From NCBI RefSeq assembly GCF_004361885.1, contig NZ_SNWH01000010.1, forward strand, positions 42,924 through 106,923: 64,000 bases of DNA. The letters are read 5' to 3'. A program made the position numbers and the translations under genes. Of the stretch, positions 1 to 8,837 are shown piece by piece. Positions within the stretch are counted from its first letter, which is position 1. Each line of letters begins with the position of its first letter. The notes beneath the pieces were generated by a model, which saw only the letters and a program-made list of their open reading frames with translations, was not told the DNA's origin and ran no database searches. This DNA is from Halomonas ventosae (GTDB taxonomy: Bacteria; Pseudomonadota; Gammaproteobacteria; Pseudomonadales; Halomonadaceae).

Positions 1-2
1 CC

Positions 3-236
3 GGCCTGGCGGGCCTGATCGGGCTCGCCGGCGTCCGTCTGCCGCTGGCCTTCCTGGCCGCGCTGCTGCTGGGCATCGTCATTGAGTTTGCCCAGCTTCC
101 GGTGCCCGGCCGCAGCGGCGGCGACTGGCGTGACATCCTGGCCAACGGCCTGGGCGCCGCTTCGGCGGCACTGGGGCTGCATGCCTTCCGTCGGGTCTGC
201 CTGCGCCGTCCGTCTCGGGGCATGCCGCGCCACTAG
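3..236 (+). CDS. VanZ-like membrane protein, C-terminal part
   Basis: The open frame enters from the left edge and ends at TAG 234-236, so only the last 77 codons are present. Visible are a hydrophobic segment followed by IEFAQLPVPGRSGD-like residues, then RDILANGLGA and another hydrophobic stretch. This 'E-Q, PGR, D-N-G' layout is typical of the VanZ-like family, small polytopic membrane proteins of mostly unknown physiological role outside glycopeptide resistance. The name rests on this short C-terminal part only. The remainder lies outside the window. Confidence 0.6.
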   Translation, partial: GLAGLIGLAGVRLPLAFLAALLLGIVIEFAQLPVPGRSGGDWRDILANGLGAASAALGLHAFRRVCLRRPSRGMPRH

Positions 237-386
237 AGGCGCGGCTCCCGGCTGGCGTCGGGCTCCGTCCGCCCGCGTATCGCCAGGTTGACCAATGGGG
301 GCGGGCTTGCCAATGTGGAACGAGAGGCGGAAGTGGCTGTCCCGTCGGGAGGACTTCCGCCAACTCACCAGCATCAAGGAGCGGCT

Positions 387-815
387 ATGACAACCTATAT
401 CGTGGTGGCTGATGCGGCGCGGGCTCGGCTGTTCACCCGCAATGGACTCAAGGTCAGCGAGAAGGACAGCCTCCTCCATGCCGAGGGTCGCATGCACGAG
501 GGGGACCTGGTGACGGACCGCGGTGGCGATGTCCACGAATCGACCTCGACAACGGCGCGCAGCGCCGGCGGGGAGGATGTCGCGACCCAGCACCACGAGG
601 AGATCTTCGCCCGCGAGGTCGCCGAGCGGCTCTATCGCGCCCGCGTCGATAATACCCTAGATAAGCTGATCCTGGTCGCCCCCCCGCGCTTCCTCGGACG
701 GCTGCGCGACAAGCTCGATGGCCCCACCGCCAAGCTGGTGATCCACACTTTGGCCAAGGATCTCACCAAGGCCTCCCGCGCCGATATTCAGGAGGCCGTC
801 AGCGACCTCCGCTAG
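387..815 (+). CDS. Host attachment family protein (PF10116 type)
   Basis: A 142-residue soluble protein beginning MTTYIVVADAARARLFT, a characteristic opening of the family named 'protein required for attachment to host cells'. The family is named from plant-associated bacteria; its molecular role is unclear, and it resembles the bacterial archaeo-eukaryotic release-factor-like fold. ATG 387 is chosen because AAGGAG lies about seven bases upstream and the conserved domain starts there; a longer in-frame reading from 288 would add an unconserved leader. The 150 bases upstream hold a 9-bp inverted repeat (326-334 with 353-361) and a weak TTGACC/CAATGT promoter-like pair at 288-316. Confidence 0.75.
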   Translation: MTTYIVVADAARARLFTRNGLKVSEKDSLLHAEGRMHEGDLVTDRGGDVHESTSTTARSAGGEDVATQHHEEIFAREVAERLYRARVDNTLDKLILVAPPRFLGRLRDKLDGPTAKLVIHTLAKDLTKASRADIQEAVSDLR

Positions 816-874
816 GGCCCGTTGACGTTTCCGCGCAATCCGACGGCCCCGGCCCGTTGCCGGGCCGCGTTGCG

Positions 875-1801
875 TCAGGGCACCTGGGGCAGGTCAATCT
901 GGTCGCTGCGTCGGATGCCCTCGGTCATCTGTCGGCACAGCTTGAGGAACTCGCGCATGCCGGTGGCCAGGTACTTGTGGCGATGCCAGATGAAGGTGAA
1001 CTGGCGGCTCAGGTCCAGCTCTGGAGTGGCGATGGGCACCAGGCTCCCGCGGCGGAAGGCATCGCGAAGCGCCAGCTTGGAGACGCAGCCGATGCCGAGC
1101 CCCGACTCCACCGCCCGCTTGATGCCCTCGGTATGTTCCAGCTCCAGCAGGATGTTGAAGCGCCCGCGGCGGTGACGGGCCGCCTGTTCCAGGGTCAGCC
1201 GGGTGCCTGAGCCCTGCTCGCGCATGATCCAGGCCTCGCGCAGCAGGCGGTCCAGTTCCACCGGGCCGGATCTGGCGAGCGGATGGCGGGGCGAGCAGAA
1301 TACCGCCAGTTCGTCCTCCACCCAGGGCTGGGTGATCACGTCCTCTACCTCGCACTGTCCCTCGATCAGGCCCAGGTCGAGCGCGTGCTGACGAACGCTA
1401 TCGATGATGGTGCGGGTGTTGCGCACCGAGAGACGCACCCGGCTGCCCGGGTGACGCTGCATGAAATCGCTGATCAGCAGTGTCGCCAGGTAGTTGCCGA
1501 TGGTCAGGGTGGCACCCACGTTCAGGCTGCCGATGCCCTGTTGGCCGCGCAGCAACTCCTCCACCTCTTCGGCGCGGTCGAGCAGGGCCACCGCCTTGGG
1601 CAGCAGCTGGAAGCCCAGGGCATTGAGCTTGAGGCGCTTGCCGATACGGTCGAGCAACCGGCAGTCGAACTGGCGTTCCAGCTCGGCCAGAGCGGTGCTG
1701 GTCGCCGACTGCGAGAGCGCCAGGGCACGCGCCGCCCGCGAGACGCTCTCGTGCTGGGCCACGGCGACGAAGACTTCCAGCTGGCGCAGGGTGTAACGCA
1801 T
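875..1801 (-). CDS. LysR-type transcriptional regulator, FinR-like
   Basis: A 308-residue LysR-family regulator. Residues 1-60 form the winged helix-turn-helix (SRAARALALSQSATSTALAE is the recognition region), followed by a linker helix and a periplasmic-binding-protein-like effector domain from about residue 90. It is divergent from the ferredoxin-NADP reductase gene, the same arrangement as Pseudomonas finR/fprA, where FinR activates fpr under superoxide or sulfite stress. FinR-like function is inferred from that context and from the CysB/YeiE-like appearance; effector residues were not checked. The shared 158-base intergenic region carries repeats suited to LysR binding. Confidence 0.8.
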   Translation of the reverse strand: MRYTLRQLEVFVAVAQHESVSRAARALALSQSATSTALAELERQFDCRLLDRIGKRLKLNALGFQLLPKAVALLDRAEEVEELLRGQQGIGSLNVGATLTIGNYLATLLISDFMQRHPGSRVRLSVRNTRTIIDSVRQHALDLGLIEGQCEVEDVITQPWVEDELAVFCSPRHPLARSGPVELDRLLREAWIMREQGSGTRLTLEQAARHRRGRFNILLELEHTEGIKRAVESGLGIGCVSKLALRDAFRRGSLVPIATPELDLSRQFTFIWHRHKYLATGMREFLKLCRQMTEGIRRSDQIDLPQVP

Positions 1802-1818
1802 GACGCTCCTCGACGGGT

Positions 1819-1888
1819 TTGATATCTAGAGTTGATATCTACATTATAGATAAGGGTTATCCGTACAATCCATTTAACAGATAACCCT
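1819..1888. promoter_or_regulatory. Repeats in the LysR/fpr divergent control region
   Basis: Two copies of TTGATATCTA occur at 1819-1828 and 1832-1841, spaced 13 bases apart start to start. Downstream, AGGGTTAT (1853-1860) and ATAACCCT (1881-1888) form an 8-bp inverted repeat with a 20-base gap. The first copy also contains the T-N-A palindromic GATATC core. They lie in an AT-richer stretch between the two start codons. LysR regulators commonly bind such dyads to control both their own gene and the divergent target; assignment to this regulator is inference. Confidence 0.5.
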
Positions 1889-1959
1889 CCTGGCTCTTAG
1901 AATTTCACTCAAAGATTGGCTGTCCGATCTATTCTATCTTTGAATATCAAGGAGCCGGC

Positions 1960-2736
1960 ATGAGCAAGTTTGCGCTAGAGGACGTTCTGAGTGTGTACCA
2001 CTGGAACGATACCCTGTTCAGTTTCCGGACCACCCGTGAGCGTAGCCTGCGCTTCAAGAACGGCCAGTTCGTGATGATCGGCCTCGAGGTGAACGGCAAG
2101 CCGCTGATGCGGGCGTACTCTATCGCCAGCCCCAATTACGAGGACCACTTGGAGTTCCTCAGCATCAAGGTGCCCGATGGCCCCCTGACCTCACGTCTTC
2201 AGCATCTCCAGGTGGGCGACCAGATCATGGTTAGCCGCAAGCCCACCGGCACCCTGGTCATCGACGATCTACTGCCGGGGCGCAACCTCTACCTGCTCTC
2301 CACCGGTACCGGCCTGGCCCCGTTCATGAGCCTGATCCAGGACCCGGAGGTTTACGAGCGCTTCGAGAAGGTGGTGCTGGTGCATGGCGTGCGCAAGGTC
2401 AGCGAGCTGGCCTATGCCGACTTCATTCAGAAGGAGCTGCCGGTCCACGAGTATCTTGGCGAGGAGATCAGCGAGAAGCTGATCTATTATCCCACCGTGA
2501 CCCGTGAGACCTTCCACACCATGGGGCGTCTGACCGACCATATCCGCAGCGGCAAGCTGACCGAGGACACCGGCCTGCCGGCCATCGATCCCAAGCAGGA
2601 TCGCGCCATGATCTGCGGCAGCCCGGCGATGCTCGATGACACCAGCACTCTGCTCGACGAGCTCGGCTTCAATATCTCGCCGCGCATGGGCGAGCCGGGG
2701 GACTACGTCATCGAGCGGGCCTTCGTCGAAAAGTAA
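1960..2736 (+). CDS. fpr: Ferredoxin/flavodoxin--NADP+ reductase
   Basis: A 258-residue flavoprotein moving electrons between NADPH and ferredoxin or flavodoxin in the cytoplasm. The FAD-binding motif RAYSIASPN is at residues 51-59, followed by the NADP-binding segment with GTGLAPFMS near 117-125 and CGSPAMLDD near 220. It ends AFVEK, as bacterial subclass I Fpr proteins do. AAGGAG at 1949-1954 precedes the ATG. Divergence from a FinR-like LysR gene suggests induction by oxidative or reductive stress. Family assignment is secure; the physiological partner is not evident from the sequence. Confidence 0.93.
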   Translation: MSKFALEDVLSVYHWNDTLFSFRTTRERSLRFKNGQFVMIGLEVNGKPLMRAYSIASPNYEDHLEFLSIKVPDGPLTSRLQHLQVGDQIMVSRKPTGTLVIDDLLPGRNLYLLSTGTGLAPFMSLIQDPEVYERFEKVVLVHGVRKVSELAYADFIQKELPVHEYLGEEISEKLIYYPTVTRETFHTMGRLTDHIRSGKLTEDTGLPAIDPKQDRAMICGSPAMLDDTSTLLDELGFNISPRMGEPGDYVIERAFVEK

Positions 2737-2797
2737 GCGAGAAGCGGTAAGAGCGCCGCTACGTGCCTGGAAGCTCGAGCTTTAGACCGCGTCTTTT

Positions 2798-3193
<396 letters not shown>

Positions 3194-3231
3194 TTATTGT
3201 GCCAGAGCATACACCCGGTGCGGGAGGAATG

Positions 3232-3254
3232 AAAAAGGCCCCCTGCAGGGGGCC
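3232..3254 (-). terminator. Intrinsic terminator after amtB
   Basis: GGCCCCCTGCAGGGGGCC (3237-3254) is a perfect self-complementary hairpin. On the minus strand it is followed directly by five T (3232-3236). It sits about 30 bases beyond the amtB stop and separates amtB from the second PII gene. Confidence 0.85.
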
Positions 3255-3285
3255 AAGCCTCACTCATCAGTGCGCTTGGCGAAGC

Positions 3286-4536
3286 TCACTTCTTGGACGC
3301 GCTGAACTCGGGGTAAGCCTCCAGGCCGCATTCGGTGAGGTCGACGCCTTCGTACTCTTCTTCCTCGGAGACCCGGATGCCCATCACGGCCTTGAGGATC
3401 AGCCACACGACCAGGCTGGCCACGAACACCCAGCCAAAGATGCCAAGGATGCCGATGATCTGGGGGCCGAAGCCCGCCTCGGCGTTGGTAAACGGGACCG
3501 CCAGCACGCCCCAGATACCCACCACGCCATGCACGGAGATGGCACCCACCGGGTCATCCAGCTTCAGCTTGTCCAGGGTGACGATGGCGATGACCACCAG
3601 CAGGCCGCCTACGGCACCGATCAGCACCGAGCCCAAGGCGCTGGGCGACAGCGGGTCGGCGGTGATGGCCACCAGGCCAGCAAGGGCGCCGTTGAGGGTC
3701 ATGGTCAAGTCGGCCTTGCGGAACCATAGCTTGGCCAGGACCAGGGCGGCGATCACGCCCCCGGCGGCGGCCGCGTTGGTGTTGACGAACACCTGGGCCA
3801 CGTTGTTGGCGGAGGCGACGTCGGACAGTTTCAGTTCGGAGCCGCCATTGAAGCCGAACCAGCCCATCCACAGGATGAAGGTGCCCAGGGTGGCCAGCGG
3901 CAGGTTGGCGCCGGGGATGGCGAAGATGCTGCCATCCTTGCCGTACTTGCCCTTGCGGGGGCCGAGCACCAGTACGCCAGCCATCGCCGCGGAGGCACCG
4001 GCCAGGTGTACGATGCCTGAACCGGCATAGTCGGAGTAGCCAACCTCGGCCAGCCAGCCGCCGCCCCAGGTCCAGTAGCCCGATACCGGGTAGATGAAGC
4101 CGGTCATGACCACCGCGAAGGCCAGGAAGGCCCATAGCTTCATGCGCTCGGCCACGGCTCCCGAGACGATCGACATGGCGGTGGCCACGAACACCACCTG
4201 GAAGAAGAAGTCCGAGCGCATCGAGTAGTAGGGGGCGTCATCACCCCCGGCCAACACCGCGTCGACACTGTTTTCGCTGCCGATCAGCATGCCGAGACTC
4301 GGCAGGACGCCGCCCGCGCCGCTGGAGTACATCAGGTAGTAGCCCACCAGCAGGTACATGGTGCAGGCGATGGTGAACAGCGCGATGTTCTTGGTCAGGA
4401 TCTCGGCGGTATTCTTGGAGCGCACCAGGCCCGCCTCGAGCATCGAGAAGCCGGCGGCCATCCACATCACCAGGGCGCCGCAGATCAGGAAGTAGAAGGT
4501 ATCGAGTGCGTAACTCAGCTCCAGTAATTCGACCAT
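3286..4536 (-). CDS. amtB: Ammonium channel AmtB
   Basis: A 416-residue polytopic membrane protein of the Amt/Mep/Rh family, which conducts ammonia/ammonium across the inner membrane under nitrogen limitation. The conserved TWGGGWL element is followed by DYAGSGIVHLAGA (channel Asp and first pore histidine), and the second pore histidine is in SVHGVVGIWG. About eleven hydrophobic segments are apparent. It lies 51 bases downstream of a PII gene in the same direction, the standard glnK-amtB operon in which GlnK plugs the channel when nitrogen is sufficient. Length and ends look normal. Confidence 0.95.
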   Translation of the reverse strand: MVELLELSYALDTFYFLICGALVMWMAAGFSMLEAGLVRSKNTAEILTKNIALFTIACTMYLLVGYYLMYSSGAGGVLPSLGMLIGSENSVDAVLAGGDDAPYYSMRSDFFFQVVFVATAMSIVSGAVAERMKLWAFLAFAVVMTGFIYPVSGYWTWGGGWLAEVGYSDYAGSGIVHLAGASAAMAGVLVLGPRKGKYGKDGSIFAIPGANLPLATLGTFILWMGWFGFNGGSELKLSDVASANNVAQVFVNTNAAAAGGVIAALVLAKLWFRKADLTMTLNGALAGLVAITADPLSPSALGSVLIGAVGGLLVVIAIVTLDKLKLDDPVGAISVHGVVGIWGVLAVPFTNAEAGFGPQIIGILGIFGWVFVASLVVWLILKAVMGIRVSEEEEYEGVDLTECGLEAYPEFSASKK

Positions 4537-4587
4537 GGGGGTCTCTCCACGTTAGGAATGGATCGGAAATAAGCAGGAGGGTGTCGG

Positions 4588-5196
<609 letters not shown>

Positions 5197-5219
5197 TCAC
5201 GATTGAGGAGAGAGACACC

Positions 5220-5567
5220 ATGGTGAGCCATGATCGCATCAGTCGCCTGGCCCAGCAGATCGGTGAGCGCCTGCAGGGCGCTTCCCAGGCCCCGGAAGAA
5301 GTGCAGAAGGGCATCCAGCAGGTGGTAAAGGGCGCCTTCGATCGCCTGGAGCTGGTCTCCCGGGAGGATTTCGACATCCTCATGGACGTCATGCAGCGCA
5401 CCCGGGCGCGAGTCGAAGCGCTGGAGACCCAGGTGGCGGCCCTGGAGGCGGCGCTGGACGGTAACGCCTCGCGGGAGGCGACGCCTAGCGAGCCTCCCGC
5501 CGCGCTGCCGGAGCCAGAGGAGCCTGGCCCCGAGGAGGGTGCCGGCGCCGGTGAGACCGACCGCTGA
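5220..5567 (+). CDS. ubiK: Ubiquinone biosynthesis accessory factor UbiK (BMFP)
   Basis: A 115-residue protein with the membrane-fusogenic BMFP domain: an amphipathic N-terminal helix (RISRLAQQIGERL), then a coiled coil near residues 55-85 (DFDILMDVMQRTRARVEALE). The tail is Pro/Glu-rich and probably disordered. UbiK works with UbiJ to promote late steps of ubiquinone synthesis in the Ubi complex. It stands just upstream of comM in the same direction, separated by 71 bases. GAGGAGAGAG precedes the ATG at 5220. The acidic tail makes it longer than the E. coli protein, within the family range. Confidence 0.87.
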   Translation: MVSHDRISRLAQQIGERLQGASQAPEEVQKGIQQVVKGAFDRLELVSREDFDILMDVMQRTRARVEALETQVAALEAALDGNASREATPSEPPAALPEPEEPGPEEGAGAGETDR

Positions 5568-5638
5568 GCCCGGCCGGTGCCGGGCGCATCCGGCTGGCCT
5601 GGGCTAGCCTGAAATGACGTTCACGCGAGGGAGCGCGC

Positions 5639-7141
5639 ATGACACTGGCAATCATCCACACCCGGGCCGGCCTCGGGCTCGAGGCGCCCGAGGTGTTGGT
5701 CGAGGTACACCTGGCCAATGGACTGCCCGGCATGACCCTGGTGGGGCTGCCGGAAGCCGCTGTCAAGGAGAGTCGCGAGCGGGTGCGCAGTGCCCTGGTG
5801 AACGCCGGCTTTGACTTCCCGCTGCGACGCATCACCCTCAACCTGGCGCCTGCTGACTTGCCCAAGGAGGGGGGGCGCTTCGATCTGCCCATCGCCCTGG
5901 GCCTGCTGGTGGCCTCCGGCCAGGTGCCGCCCGAGGCGCTGGCGGGCGTCGAGTGCGCCGGCGAACTGGCCCTGGATGGTCGGCTGCGCCCGGTGACTGG
6001 CGTCCTGCCGCTGGCCATGGCGACGCGTCGCGCCGGCCGGCGATTGATCGTGCCGTTGGCCAACGCCGACGAGGCGGCACTGGCTGGCGATCTCGAGGTG
6101 CTGCCGGCGGATCACCTGCTGGAGGTGGTGGCCCACCTGCTGGGCCAGGCGTCCATTTCGCCTCACCGCGCGCCGGTTGCCGTTCTGACCCCCGAGGCGG
6201 GTCCCGACCTGGCGGAGGTGCGAGGCCAGCACCAGGCCCGGCGCGCCCTGGAGGTGGCCGCCGCCGGCGGGCACAACCTGCTGTTTGCCGGCCCGCCCGG
6301 CACCGGCAAGACCATGCTGGCCAGCCGCCTGCCGGGGATCCTGCCGCCGCTTTCCGAGGAAGAGGCCCTTGAGGTGGCGGCGATCCGCTCGGTCAGTGGG
6401 CTTTCGCATACCGAGCAGTGGGGCGTGCGTCCCTTCCGTGCCCCGCACCATACCGCCAGCGCCGTGGCCCTGGTAGGCGGTGGTTCGAAGCCGCGGCCCG
6501 GTGAGATCTCCCTGGCCCACCACGGGGTGCTGTTTCTCGACGAGCTGCCGGAGTTCTCGCGACACGTTCTCGAGGTGATGCGCGAGCCCATGGAGTCGGG
6601 GCAGATCCATATCGCCCGGGCCAGCCACGAGCGGCGCTACCCGGCGGGCTTCCAGCTGGTGGCAGCCATGAATCCCTGCCCCTGCGGCCATCTGGGCGAC
6701 CCGCGCCAGGCCTGTCACTGCACGGCAGCCCAGATCCAGCGCTACCAGGCGCGCCTCTCGGGCCCGCTGCTCGATCGCATCGACCTGCAGGTGGAAGTGC
6801 CGGCGCTGGCGCCGGAGCAGCTCACCTCTCGGCAAGCGGGCGAATCATCGGCGGTGGTCCGCGAGCGGGTGCTGGCGGCGCGGGCTCGTCAGGCCAGCCG
6901 CGGCGCACTGAATGCGCGCTTGGCCGGGCAGGCGCTGGAGGAGGCCTGCGCCCTGCAGGCGGCGGATCGCGCCTGGTTGGCCGGTGTGCTGGAGCGCCTC
7001 AAGCTGTCGGCCCGGGCCTACCACCGGGTGCTGCGGGTGGCCCTGACCCTGGCGGATCTGGCCGGCGAGACGCGTCCCGGACGTGATCAGTTAATCGAGG
7101 CGATCGGCTATCGACAGCTCGATCGCCTGCTCAAGGGATGA
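5639..7141 (+). CDS. comM: ComM/YifB-family Mg-chelatase-like AAA+ ATPase
   Basis: A 500-residue protein with an N-terminal Lon-protease-like ChlI domain (residues about 20-140), then an AAA+ module with Walker A GPPGTGKT near residue 220 and a C-terminal helical lid. A Cys-rich CPCGHLGDPRQACHC element near residue 345 is typical of YifB/ComM. In naturally transformable bacteria ComM is a hexameric branch-migration helicase that extends the donor heteroduplex. The GAGGGAG ribosome-binding site lies upstream of ATG 5639. Presence of the gene does not itself prove competence, because it is widespread. Confidence 0.93.
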   Translation: MTLAIIHTRAGLGLEAPEVLVEVHLANGLPGMTLVGLPEAAVKESRERVRSALVNAGFDFPLRRITLNLAPADLPKEGGRFDLPIALGLLVASGQVPPEALAGVECAGELALDGRLRPVTGVLPLAMATRRAGRRLIVPLANADEAALAGDLEVLPADHLLEVVAHLLGQASISPHRAPVAVLTPEAGPDLAEVRGQHQARRALEVAAAGGHNLLFAGPPGTGKTMLASRLPGILPPLSEEEALEVAAIRSVSGLSHTEQWGVRPFRAPHHTASAVALVGGGSKPRPGEISLAHHGVLFLDELPEFSRHVLEVMREPMESGQIHIARASHERRYPAGFQLVAAMNPCPCGHLGDPRQACHCTAAQIQRYQARLSGPLLDRIDLQVEVPALAPEQLTSRQAGESSAVVRERVLAARARQASRGALNARLAGQALEEACALQAADRAWLAGVLERLKLSARAYHRVLRVALTLADLAGETRPGRDQLIEAIGYRQLDRLLKG

Positions 7142-7151
7142 AGGTGTCCGC

Positions 7152-7634
7152 TCAGAGGGCGGTGGCATCCAGGGCCCCGCTGATCTCGCTGCGCCACGCC
7201 GGCTCGCCGTTCCCTGGGCGTCGCAGCTCCAGGCTCAGCCGATAGGGCAGCAGCTCGCGGTCGGAGAGCTGCAGCGGAGGCCCGTTGGCCTCGAGCCGGC
7301 TCGCCAGGCGCCAATGGTTGTCGCTGCCCCCTTCGGCCATGGCCAATCGCCATCCCAGCACTTGGGGGCCGTCGGGCACCGCCAGTAGGGCACGGGTCAG
7401 GCTCTCGAGCAGGCGCTCCTCGTCGACCCCCAAGCGGCGGTCGACCTCCGGCGTGTCCAGCAGCAGGACCTGGTCGACCGCGGGCTGAGGCAGTGGCGGC
7501 GATGCGGTGAGCTGCTCGGCGGCGCGTTCGCTCAGCCCGAGCAGGGCCTCGTGCAGTGTGGTCGACTCCTGCGGCGCAGCGGCACAACCGGCGAGCACCA
7601 GGCTCGTCAGCAGCAGGGTCAGACGGCGCTTCAT
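7152..7634 (-). CDS. Putative lipoprotein of unknown function
   Basis: A 160-residue protein with an N-terminal signal and lipobox LVLAGC, so Cys19 would be lipidated after cleavage. The mature part is acidic with no domain I recognise. It overlaps the preceding hydrolase gene as ATGA, so the two are probably translationally coupled. The stop lies ten bases from the convergent comM stop. The pairing with an alpha/beta hydrolase might suggest envelope lipid metabolism, but this is only context. Confidence 0.7.
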   Translation of the reverse strand: MKRRLTLLLTSLVLAGCAAAPQESTTLHEALLGLSERAAEQLTASPPLPQPAVDQVLLLDTPEVDRRLGVDEERLLESLTRALLAVPDGPQVLGWRLAMAEGGSDNHWRLASRLEANGPPLQLSDRELLPYRLSLELRRPGNGEPAWRSEISGALDATAL

Positions 7635-8605
7635 GATGAGAGGGTCTCCCGCGGCGGGGTATCGGTCGGTTCCAGTCCGGCAATGAACCGCTCGAGAACC
7701 GTGAAGAGCTCGCGGCGAATCGGCTTGGCTTCGTTGACCAGGTGATGGCGGGCCTCGGGGTGGCGATGAATCTGGGCAGCGGGAAACTTGCGCGCCAGCA
7801 CTTCGAGGTTCCATTCCCAGTCCACGGTCAGATCCTGCTCCCCCTGCAGGATCAGGGTGGGCACCGGGCTCGGTGGTAGCGCCAGCAGCTGCGGCATCCA
7901 GCGGCGCATGGCGTCCACCCAGTCCATCGCCAGGCGGTTGTCCTGGAGCGGGTCGCCTTCGCGCAGGAAGTCGGCGAAGTCGGCATCCGTGGAATTGGCG
8001 CGAAATGTGCGCGGGATCGACTCTACGAAGGGGCCCACCAGGCGATGCAGCCAGCTCGACTGCTTCCAGCCCCAAGGGCGCACCAGCGGCGCCAGCAGCG
8101 CCAGGCCAGACCAGGCGCCGCCATCGCCGCGGGTCAGGGCATCGGTGGCGAGAATCGCCGCCCCGGTGCTCTGGCCGACCCCCAGCCAAGGGCGGGGGGC
8201 CAGCCCCGCTTCCTCGAGTTGCTGCTGCAGGTGGTGCAGGCAACTGCCATAGTCACTGAAGTCGTCGATGGAGGCACGGCGGCCGCTGGAGAGGCCGTGG
8301 CCGGGCAGATCCCAGAGCACCACTTGCCACTTTCTCGCCAGCAGGCATTCGAGAAGATGGCGGTAGAGGCCGAGATGATCGAAGTAGCCATGTACGACGA
8401 AGACCGTGCCGATGGGCGCCTGGGGCCGCCAGACCTGAGTCCAAAGACGGAAGTTGCCGGCCTCGAGGTATCCCACATGGAGCCTCACATGCTCGGCAAG
8501 CAGCGTCGCCAGGCCGTAGTGGCCCAAGTAGCGCTTGAGCTCGTGGCCGGACAGGTCAGCCGGCGCCAGGGGGCCCAGCGCCTGCAGGGGGGTGAAGTCG
8601 CTCAT
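7631..8605 (-). CDS. Alpha/beta hydrolase (lysophospholipase-like)
   Basis: A 324-residue alpha/beta-fold hydrolase of the serine aminopeptidase/monoglyceride lipase (Hydrolase_4) type. It shows the oxyanion motif VVHGYFDHLG near residue 75, the nucleophile elbow GVGQSTGA near 145, an acidic residue in QGEQDLTVDWE, and the catalytic His in EARHHLVNE. No signal peptide is apparent. The start at 8605 (MSDFTPLQAL) is favoured over a longer upstream reading because GAGGA lies just ahead and the extension looks non-coding. It is followed by an overlapping lipoprotein gene. Substrate unknown. Confidence 0.8.
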   Translation of the reverse strand: MSDFTPLQALGPLAPADLSGHELKRYLGHYGLATLLAEHVRLHVGYLEAGNFRLWTQVWRPQAPIGTVFVVHGYFDHLGLYRHLLECLLARKWQVVLWDLPGHGLSSGRRASIDDFSDYGSCLHHLQQQLEEAGLAPRPWLGVGQSTGAAILATDALTRGDGGAWSGLALLAPLVRPWGWKQSSWLHRLVGPFVESIPRTFRANSTDADFADFLREGDPLQDNRLAMDWVDAMRRWMPQLLALPPSPVPTLILQGEQDLTVDWEWNLEVLARKFPAAQIHRHPEARHHLVNEAKPIRRELFTVLERFIAGLEPTDTPPRETLSS

Positions 8606-8733
8606 CGGTTCCTCCGCAATGCCCGTACATGCTAGTGCCCAGTCGCCGGCTCGGCCAGCGATGCCTCGGCGGCCGGCCTTGGCCTCATCATTTGGTCTAG
8701 CGCCGGGCGGCAAGCCGCCGCCACGGGTTTACA

Positions 8734-8774
8734 TGTGGAATAATTTTCCACAAAATTGAACTTACCCCCATTAT
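8734..8774 (+). promoter_or_regulatory. Operator and promoter upstream of malate synthase
   Basis: TGTGGAA-N5-TTCCACA (8734-8752) is a perfect 7-bp inverted repeat. Its right arm overlaps TTCCAC (8746-8751), which is spaced exactly 17 bases from CATTAT (8769-8774), a plausible -35/-10 pair about 65 bases before glcB. A regulator binding here would cover the -35 box. The sequence does not match the HexR, RccR or PdhR operators I know, so the protein is unidentified. Confidence 0.5.
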
Positions 8775-8837
8775 CATTCCCTGTCCGGCCGGTCGGTGCC
8801 AGGGGCACCGAGCAGCCAAGCATGAGGAGCACGACCC

